The notes under the pieces were generated by a model. The model was not told the origin of the DNA, did not search any database, and saw nothing but the letters and a program-made list of their open reading frames with translations. The position numbers and the translations under genes are program-made. From Candidatus Iainarchaeum sp. (lineage in GTDB: Archaea; Iainarchaeota; Iainarchaeia; Iainarchaeales; UBA10191): 5,092 nucleotides of DNA. Shown here piece after piece: positions 1 through 3,819 of the stretch; within the stretch, counting starts at the first letter, position 1; the number at the start of each line of letters is the position of its first letter. The stretch spans positions 13,933-19,024 of the forward strand of contig DUFJ01000003.1 of assembly GCA_013331925.1 (NCBI GenBank), given 5' to 3'.

Positions 1-417
1 AACAAGCCACAAAAAGCTGCCGTTCTGCGAAGCAAGAAAGAAAAGCAAAAACACAAAAGCAAGCACTATGTTAGTCAAAGGCCCAGCAAGGCTGATAATG
101 CCGTTCTTCTTTCTGTCAATGTGGTCTCCGTAAATGTAAACTGCTCCAGGGGCAGCAAAAATAAAACCAAAAATTGCAGTTATCAGGACAAAAACTAATC
201 CAAAGGGCCAGGCCTTGTAGTAAGCGTGAGCCTTGAATTTTTTCGCAACAAACCTGTGCGCTAGCTCATGCAGCACAAAACCGCTGCCAACAGCAATTCC
301 AACGATTGGAAAGCTTGCAAGAACGCCTTGAAATGAAAGGCCTGAAAAAAGCCAGCTGAAGGCAAGGCTTATGGTAAGCCAGCTGAAGAACAAGTCAATG
401 GATTCCTGCCTTTTCAT
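1..417 (-). CDS. Site-2 protease family (M50) membrane metalloprotease, N-terminal part
   Basis: Reading the minus strand from ATG at 417 gives 139 open codons to the window edge, so the C-terminus is missing. The family is integral-membrane zinc proteases that cleave within or near membrane helices. Two diagnostic motifs are visible: HELAH at residues 50-54 (HExxH zinc and catalytic site) inside a hydrophobic helix, and GPLTNIVLA at about residues 112-120, matching the conserved glycine/asparagine segment in the later core helix. A stretch near residues 88-96 (AAPGAVYIY) is typical of the archaeal soluble-domain-poor subgroup. Hydrophobic segments lie at about 8-26, 33-53, 72-90 and 108-129. 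There is no PDZ domain in the visible part. The gene is divergent from the pilin-like genes and shares the 94-base intergenic region with them. The substrate is unknown. The family call is secure; the role is not. Confidence 0.93.
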   Translation of the reverse strand, partial: MKRQESIDLFFSWLTISLAFSWLFSGLSFQGVLASFPIVGIAVGSGFVLHELAHRFVAKKFKAHAYYKAWPFGLVFVLITAIFGFIFAAPGAVYIYGDHIDRKKNGIISLAGPLTNIVLAFVFLLFFLASQNGSFLWLV

Positions 418-421
418 TTAT

Positions 422-435
422 AAAAGGTTTAAAAC
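422..435 (+). promoter_or_regulatory. Candidate BRE/TATA promoter for the plus-strand pilin genes
   Basis: AAAAGGTTTAAAAC combines a purine-rich BRE-like half with a TATA-like TTTAAAA. The same AAAAGGTT(T)AAA arrangement occurs at 4793-4806 before the plus-strand gene at 4864. A start site about 25 bases downstream would leave a leader of roughly 50 bases before the ATG at 512. The match is by eye against the general archaeal promoter pattern. Confidence 0.45.
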
Positions 436-473
436 AAGAAAAGAAAAAGCCCATCGTTGAAAAACGAAAACAA

Positions 474-488
474 GCCAAGATTTTAAAA
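474..488 (+). promoter_or_regulatory. Alternative TATA-like element close to the first pilin gene
   Basis: TTTTAAAA at 481-488, preceded by CCAAGA, is centred about 27 bases before the ATG at 512, the spacing expected for a leaderless archaeal transcript. TTTTAAAA is palindromic, so it could also serve the divergent protease gene with a leader of about 40 bases. It competes with the element at 422-435 and only transcript mapping would decide. Confidence 0.35.
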
Positions 489-511
489 CATTCCTGAAGG
501 CTTGAAGGATT

Positions 512-697
512 ATGAAAGGAAAGCTTTCAAGAGAAGAAAAAGCACAGCTTTCAATAGAACTAATCATAGTGCTGGCAGCTGTTGTGGCAATAGTGCTAGT
601 GTTAGTAAGCCAGTTGCAGAAAACCTCAACCTCAGGCGCGAAAAAAATTGACGATAAGACTAAAGAAATCTTTGACAAGATTGACGAGATAGACTGA
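512..697 (+). CDS. Very short class III signal peptide (pilin-like) protein
   Basis: This 61-residue protein is built as a type IV pilin precursor. It has a charged leader (residues 1-11, with KLSREEKA), a cleavage motif KA|QLSIE with Gln at +1, Ser at +3 and Glu at +5, then a hydrophobic helix at about residues 17-33, and a charged tail of about 28 residues rich in Lys and Asp. Cleavage between A11 and Q12 by an archaeal class III prepilin peptidase (EppA/FlaK type) would leave about 50 residues, essentially one long helix. Very short major pilins with such leaders are known in methanogens, so this may be the main filament subunit (inference). A GAAGG at 504-508 could act as a weak ribosome site. 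The next pilin gene starts 14 bases after the stop, so they are probably co-transcribed. There are no cysteines. Confidence 0.85.
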   Translation: MKGKLSREEKAQLSIELIIVLAAVVAIVLVLVSQLQKTSTSGAKKIDDKTKEIFDKIDEID

Positions 698-711
698 AAT
701 TGGCTTTAAGC

Positions 712-1125
712 ATGAGGCAGAAAGCACAGCTAAGCCTTGAATACCTGCTGCTGATTGCAGCATTGCTCGCAGCCACTGCAATAATCCTTCCAAGCATTAC
801 AGCATTCCACAACAATGCAATGCTTGCAATAGAGGCAGGAAAGGCAAAGGCATTCATTGAAAAAATAAAAAGCGAGGGAGAAAAGCTAATGGTTTTCGAG
901 GAAGGAAGCAGTTCTGAAATAAGCGCTTTTCCAAGCCTTGAGTGGAGGCTGAAAGCAAGCGAGGAAAGGATTGAGGTAAGAGTTGAAAGCAAGGCTTTAG
1001 GCAAGGAAAAGGTTTTTGAAAGAAGAGCAAACGCTATTTTTGAGGATTTTGAGGCTGAAGGGAAGGAAAAAATAAGCTTAAGGCTAAGGAAAGAGGGAGG
1101 AAAAATCCTAATAGTGAACAACTAG
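712..1125 (+). CDS. Class III signal peptide (pilin-like) protein
   Basis: The 137-residue product starts MRQKA|QLSLEYLLL, a textbook class III prepilin leader with Gln +1, Ser +3 and Glu +5. A hydrophobic helix follows at about residues 10-30, then a predominantly charged Glu/Lys-rich domain with alternating polar and hydrophobic segments that suggest beta strands (SLEWRL, ERIEVRVESK, KISLRL, GKILIV). I chose ATG 712 because it gives the short M-R-x-K leader seen in this class. An in-frame TTG at 700 would add four residues (MALS) and cannot be excluded. It probably acts as a minor or structural pilin on the cell surface; the ligand is unknown. It lies 14 bases after the 61-residue pilin gene and its last 18 bases overlap the end of the convergent minus-strand operon. 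There are no cysteines. Confidence 0.86.
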   Translation: MRQKAQLSLEYLLLIAALLAATAIILPSITAFHNNAMLAIEAGKAKAFIEKIKSEGEKLMVFEEGSSSEISAFPSLEWRLKASEERIEVRVESKALGKEKVFERRANAIFEDFEAEGKEKISLRLRKEGGKILIVNN

Positions 1126-1464
1126 CCTTATCTCAAAAGGGCTCAAAAAATCTCCAAGAAGCCAGGCATTGGCAGAAATTGTTTTTGAGTTGGAAGGATT
1201 GCAAGAGCTTAATGATTTTCCATCAACAAGCAACTCAACGCAATTGTCCGGAAAAACAAAAGCAATGTCTGAAAGCAGCTCTTCTTTTGAAAAATTCCTT
1301 TCAACACTCCAAACCTTGAGCAAGTCGTCAGCCTTTTGCAGAACGTAAAGCTCTTCCAAGGAAGTTTTCTGGAACAGGGCTTTTGGGAAAGAAAGCAATA
1401 GCAAGGCAAAAAGCAGCAAGGCAAGCAATGCCTCTAAAGAAAAAAGAAAGCCTTCAGCTCTCAC
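1108..1464 (-). CDS. Pilin-like protein with G-x-x-F-S-L-E leader (last gene of minus-strand operon)
   Basis: From GTG 1464 the product is 118 residues, beginning MRAEGFLFSLEALLALLLF. The charged tetrapeptide and Gly, followed by a Ser-Leu-Glu helix, resemble a class III pilin leader, but the acidic residue is one place further from the Gly than in the canonical form. GTG gives the same five-residue spacing to the Gly/Ala as in the genes at 712 (MRQKA) and 2270 (MKAKG), and a GGAG at 1475-1478 lies 10 bases ahead. TTG at 1470 (two residues longer) is the alternative. After the helix (about residues 9-25) comes a soluble domain with two cysteines about 13 residues apart (NCVELL and SSCNP) and a terminal strand (FEIRLVVHY). 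It overlaps the upstream gene by 11 bp. It is probably a minor pilin or pseudopilin; the function is not recognised. Confidence 0.78.
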   Translation of the reverse strand: MRAEGFLFSLEALLALLLFALLLLSFPKALFQKTSLEELYVLQKADDLLKVWSVERNFSKEELLSDIAFVFPDNCVELLVDGKSLSSCNPSNSKTISANAWLLGDFLSPFEIRLVVHY

Positions 1465-1918
1465 AAACAACCATCTCCAAAACAGCCTTGCGCATTTCAG
1501 GATAGAGCATTACAAACCTTTGCACAGCGATGCATTTTCCAGAAAGCTCAAGTTTGGGATTGAAAAAAACAGGCTTTCTCCCAAAACCTTTTGCATTAAG
1601 GGAAAAGCTGGAAACCTGCAAGCTTCCGAAAGAAACCGGCTTTGCGGATTGGAAAAGCGAAGAATCAAGAAGGTTTGACACTAGCCTGCGCTTTTCAGGA
1701 TCGAAAAAAGCGCTTCCAAGCAAAGGGTTTTCAAGATTGCGGCTTTTCACTGCAAAGTCAGTAAGCATCAAAGCCTTTTCCTCAAGCTCGAAGCTTTTGA
1801 AAAAGCCTGAAGCCTCGAGCAAAAACCCAAATTCAGAACTTGCTATGGAAGCAAAAAGAAAAGAGCAAAACAGGAACGCAAGCAAAACGTCCACTGAAAA
1901 AATGCTTCCTTTAGGCAT
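1454..1918 (-). CDS. Pilin-like protein with G-x-x-F-S-V-D leader
   Basis: This 154-residue protein opens MPKGSIFSVDVLLAFLFCSF, a short leader ending in Lys-Gly, then a helix with Ser and Asp near its start. It resembles the class III type but has Asp in place of Glu, one position displaced, as in its downstream neighbour. The helix covers about residues 8-27. The extracytoplasmic part is mixed and ends with a cysteine-bounded module: C129 in GKCIAVQRFVMLY and C152 near the C-terminus. A further Cys (C18) lies inside the helix. ATG 1918 overlaps the stop of the preceding gene by 8 bp, and a strong GGAGG at 1931-1935 lies 12 bases upstream within that gene, so translation is probably coupled. 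The likely role is a minor pilin or adhesin subunit (inference). Confidence 0.8.
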   Translation of the reverse strand: MPKGSIFSVDVLLAFLFCSFLFASIASSEFGFLLEASGFFKSFELEEKALMLTDFAVKSRNLENPLLGSAFFDPEKRRLVSNLLDSSLFQSAKPVSFGSLQVSSFSLNAKGFGRKPVFFNPKLELSGKCIAVQRFVMLYPEMRKAVLEMVVCES

Positions 1919-2270
1919 AATGCTTTGCGCCCTCCACTATTATTGAAATCCCTGAATCTGAAACAGAAAGGCTTGAGGAAGGAATGACAAAAACAGTATA
2001 GGATTTTCCGCCAATGCTGGAACTGACTGAAAAATTAGAGTCTGAAAAACACTCAAAATTAATTCCCTTAATGCCTGAAGCATCACTGGCCCCTAAAGAG
2101 TCAACTGCAAAAGCGCATTCCAAAGCGTTGGATTTAGCCTTGAAAAAATCAAGCGAGAGTCCAGCTTTGGAATCAATCGAGCTTAAGGAATGCAGGTAAA
2201 GCGAGATTACTGAAACAAGCAGCAGGAAGAAAAGCAAAAATTCAAGGCTGGCAGTGCCTTTTGCTTTCAA
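1911..2270 (-). CDS. Class III signal peptide pilin-like protein with TTG start
   Basis: This 119-residue protein opens MKAKG|TASLEFLLFFLLLV, a canonical class III prepilin site (Gly -1, Ser +3, Glu +5), with a hydrophobic helix to about residue 27. The exposed domain is Ser-rich (many SSS and SDS runs) with two cysteines, C52 and C74, that could form a disulfide, and strand-like segments (YTVFVIP, ISIIVEG). The start must be TTG: no other start codon occurs between it and the upstream in-frame TAG at 2286-2288, and a GGTGAT at 2274-2279 sits at ribosome-site distance. The TTG overlaps the previous gene's TGA in a TTGA junction, and the next gene overlaps its end by 8 bp. The Ser richness would suit surface glycosylation or adhesion, which is speculative. 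Confidence 0.84.
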   Translation of the reverse strand: MKAKGTASLEFLLFFLLLVSVISLYLHSLSSIDSKAGLSLDFFKAKSNALECAFAVDSLGASDASGIKGINFECFSDSNFSVSSSIGGKSYTVFVIPSSSLSVSDSGISIIVEGAKHYA

Positions 2271-2824
2271 GAAATCACCAGTTTTCTAATTGTATAATTG
2301 AAAGGAATCAGAAAGAACAATTCCTGCCTTGCTGGAGAAATTTTTGCAAAAACAAGGCTTTTTCCGCTCTTGCCTCCGGAATAGCTTGCTGTCACCAGAC
2401 TCAAATGCTTTCCAAGCCTCACGACATTGACTTTGAATTCATCGCTGAAAGAGAAGAATGGAATGGCTTGGGATTGCGAAAGCCTTGAATAGTCTGGAAA
2501 ATAATACTCTGTTTGAAAGAAGGAAAAGCCTTCAAGGCTTTCAAGCCTTGCAAAATAAGAGGCAAGGTTTGAATGGATTGCGGCAGAAAGCTTATGGCTT
2601 GAAAGCTGCTTTTCCAAAGCCTGCAGTTCGATAGTCCTGGAAATCAAAAAATCAGTGTTCTGCTCCGCAATAGAACGCTGCATGCTTGCTTTCTCAAGCT
2701 CCAAGGAAGCGTTCAAAACAGTATTCAAGGAAAGCAGGGAGGCTGTTGAAAAAGCAAGGAAGGAAAGAAGGAAAAACGCGAATGCAATCGAAAGCAGGCT
2801 GGAGAAAAAAGCCCTAGAGTTCAT
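2267..2824 (-). CDS. Single-pass membrane protein heading the pilin-like operon
   Basis: This 185-residue protein is not recognised. It starts MNSRAFFSSLLSIAFAFFLL, with a basic N-terminus and one hydrophobic helix at about residues 6-32. There is no acidic residue at the pilin +5 position. Residues about 38-80 are a polar, Leu/Glu/Gln-rich segment that could form a helix or short coiled coil (LELEKASMQRSIAEQN). A C-terminal part follows with aromatic-rich strands (FSFFQTEYYFPDY, FLIPFNYTI). It contains no cysteine, unlike the three genes after it. The topology, gene size and the 4-bp overlap with a clear class III pilin gene suggest a minor pilin or assembly-initiating pseudopilin that has lost or never had the acidic signal, or an N-terminally anchored accessory protein. 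The ATG at 2824 lacks a ribosome site, consistent with a leaderless start. Confidence 0.75.
   Translation of the reverse strand: MNSRAFFSSLLSIAFAFFLLSFLAFSTASLLSLNTVLNASLELEKASMQRSIAEQNTDFLISRTIELQALEKQLSSHKLSAAIHSNLASYFARLESLEGFSFFQTEYYFPDYSRLSQSQAIPFFSFSDEFKVNVVRLGKHLSLVTASYSGGKSGKSLVFAKISPARQELFFLIPFNYTIRKLVIS
2274..2279 (-). promoter_or_regulatory. Ribosome binding site deciding the TTG start at 2270
   Basis: Minus-strand GGTGAT matches the complement of the archaeal 16S rRNA 3' end and stands three bases before the TTG, or five if only GGTG is counted. It lies inside the 3' end of the preceding gene. It supports TTG as the true start of the Ser-rich pilin-like gene. Confidence 0.65.
2526..2550. 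repeat. Overlapping inverted repeats of AAGCCTT/AAGGCTT
   Basis: Three copies of the 7-mer in alternating orientation (2526-2532, 2534-2540, 2543-2549) make a 7+1+7 inverted repeat and an overlapping 8+2+8 one (CAAGGCTT, TC, AAGCCTTG). They lie inside the coding sequence of the 185-residue protein (LESLEGF region), so part of the pattern comes from the repeated Leu-Glu codons. Confidence 0.7.
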
Positions 2825-2841
2825 GCAAGGCTTTTACTAAT

Positions 2842-2858
2842 GGAAAAAATTAAAAAAG
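2842..2858 (-). promoter_or_regulatory. AT tract: possible promoter of the pilin-like operon or terminator of the regulator gene
   Basis: The minus strand reads CTTTTTTAATTTTTTCC, centred about 26 bases before the ATG at 2824. That is TATA distance for a leaderless mRNA. The two T6 runs, 20-36 bases after the regulator's stop codon, could equally be an archaeal oligo-T terminator. No purine-rich BRE is seen, so both readings stay open. Confidence 0.35.
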
Positions 2859-2877
2859 CAGGAGAGAGAATCGCTGT

Positions 2878-3471
2878 TCAACGAAAGAGCGCGAGCTTTC
2901 TCTTAAAAAGCAGGAAAGCAAAAGCCAAAACCAGGACTCCAATAACCAAGAACAGCCAGGAAGGTAGGCCTGCAAAAGCCTGCACTCCGGAAGAAGCGTT
3001 CAAAGCTTCCTGCACTCCGCCAGCCCCAACAGCGTCTTTTGCAACAGCCCCCAAGGCTTCAGAGGCAACAGTGTTTTCTGCAATAATGCCTTGCGAGGCA
3101 CTCAAAGAAGATTGCGAAACCCCAAGCGCTTGAAACCCAAGCAATGAATAGGCAATCATTGCAATCCCCAAAACCCCGACTACAAAGCTTGCCAAAACAA
3201 TCATTACTTGAGAGCTGTAAGGCTCTACAAGCTTTTTTCCCTTCCTTGAAAGGGAATAATACTTCCATTTGTGGCCTGCATCAGCCTGGACTATCAAGTC
3301 TGTAGCAAGCAAGACATCAATGTGCTGCTTTACGCTAGGCATTGAAAGCTTAAGCCTTGAGGAAAGCTCCGTAAGGTTGTGATTGCGGGAAGCGAGCAGT
3401 TTTATTATATGCACTCGGACTTCAGAGCTTAAAGCCTTGAAGTCATTTCCTGAAATAATCAATTCAGCCAT
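2878..3471 (-). CDS. Membrane-anchored winged-helix (ArsR-type) transcriptional regulator
   Basis: This 197-residue protein has an N-terminal ArsR/MarR-like winged-helix domain (residues about 8-85). The helix-turn-helix spans residues 32-58 (LTELSSRLKLSMPSVKQHID), and the wing follows in the HKWKYYSLSRKG segment. Helix TM1 at about 88-113 leads into a roughly 55-residue Ala/Ser/Gly-rich loop (114-168, with one NAS sequon at 158), then TM2 at about 170-189 and a basic KRK end. The charges place both ends in the cytoplasm and the loop outside, giving a one-component regulator with an external sensor loop. No metal-binding cysteines typical of ArsR are present. Membrane-bound wHTH proteins of this layout (ArnR and ArnR1) control archaellum genes in Sulfolobus. 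Its place directly upstream of pilin-like genes suggests a similar job here (inference). It follows the small membrane gene by 12 bases. Confidence 0.85.
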   Translation of the reverse strand: MAELIISGNDFKALSSEVRVHIIKLLASRNHNLTELSSRLKLSMPSVKQHIDVLLATDLIVQADAGHKWKYYSLSRKGKKLVEPYSSQVMIVLASFVVGVLGIAMIAYSLLGFQALGVSQSSLSASQGIIAENTVASEALGAVAKDAVGAGGVQEALNASSGVQAFAGLPSWLFLVIGVLVLAFAFLLFKRKLALFR

Positions 3472-3479
3472 TTCAAAAA

Positions 3480-3485
3480 CACCTT
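3480..3485 (-). promoter_or_regulatory. Ribosome binding site of the wHTH regulator
   Basis: Minus-strand AAGGTG stands eight bases before the ATG at 3471 and overlaps the TAA stop of the preceding membrane gene. It is one of the clearest ribosome sites in the window. It implies that the regulator is translated from a shared transcript rather than from a leaderless one. Confidence 0.7.
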
Positions 3486-3747
3486 AGATAGGAATCAGGA
3501 AAAACGCGAGGAAAAACAATACAAGGATTATTATCGCAAAATCCCTGCTGTAATACGCCAAAATAGCGATAGCAAACGGAATGAACAAGACTAGCGGATT
3601 TGATGCAAAAAAAGCGCCAAAAACAGCGCCCAAGCCGAACAGGAAAAACAGGAAGGCGGCAAAGCGCTTTATTGTGTTTGTAACGAACTCTCCGAATTTC
3701 TCAAAAATTGAGTCCACACGCTGGCCTGCCTTTTTATTATCAGCCAT
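3484..3747 (-). CDS. Small three-helix membrane protein, unknown function
   Basis: This 87-residue protein begins with a charged cytoplasmic stretch (residues 1-28, KK, KR), followed by about three hydrophobic helices at 29-48, 50-66 and 69-87. The loop SNP separates the first two and YYSRD the last two. No family is recognised and there are no conserved catalytic residues. It is only 12 bases upstream of the membrane-anchored regulator gene, whose ribosome site overlaps its stop codon, so the two are almost certainly co-transcribed and may act together at the membrane. The ATG has no ribosome site, and a TATA-like element lies about 28 bases upstream, consistent with a leaderless start. Hydrophobic codons in the final third could also reflect a small structural membrane protein of no regulatory role. 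Confidence 0.75.
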   Translation of the reverse strand: MADNKKAGQRVDSIFEKFGEFVTNTIKRFAAFLFFLFGLGAVFGAFFASNPLVLFIPFAIAILAYYSRDFAIIILVLFFLAFFLIPI

Positions 3748-3768
3748 AAAATAAAAAGCGTCAAAAAA

Positions 3769-3780
3769 TGCTTTTTAATG
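3769..3780 (-). promoter_or_regulatory. TATA-like element upstream of the small membrane protein gene
   Basis: The minus strand reads CATTAAAAAGCA, with ATTAAAAA centred about 28 bases before the ATG at 3747. This fits a leaderless transcript for the membrane protein-regulator pair. A second AT element, GTTTTAAAC at 3797-3805, is a competing site that would give a leader of roughly 25-30 bases. Confidence 0.4.
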
Positions 3781-3819
3781 CTTCGCAAAAGCACAGGTTT
3801 AAAACTAAGAAACAAGCCT

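Noticed and set aside
700..711. TTG 700 as the start of the second plus-strand pilin gene
   Set aside because: It adds only MALS ahead of a standard M-R-x-K leader. ATG 712 gives the usual leader length, so TTG is retained only as an alternative.
660..1121. A minus-strand open frame of about 153 codons opposite the second plus-strand pilin gene
   Set aside because: The plus strand carries two perfect class III leaders here. The antisense product is a Ser/Leu/Phe-rich shadow.
1530..1946. A long plus-strand open frame of about 138 codons
   Set aside because: It lies antisense to two genes with pilin-like leaders and overlapping starts and stops. Its translation has no recognisable domain and is the basic, Ser/Lys-rich type produced by reading these genes backwards.
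2840..3133. A plus-strand open frame with an ATG close to an A-rich stretch
   Set aside because: It is antisense to the membrane part of the wHTH regulator. Its Lys-, Thr- and Ala-rich translation mirrors that gene's codons and shows no domain.
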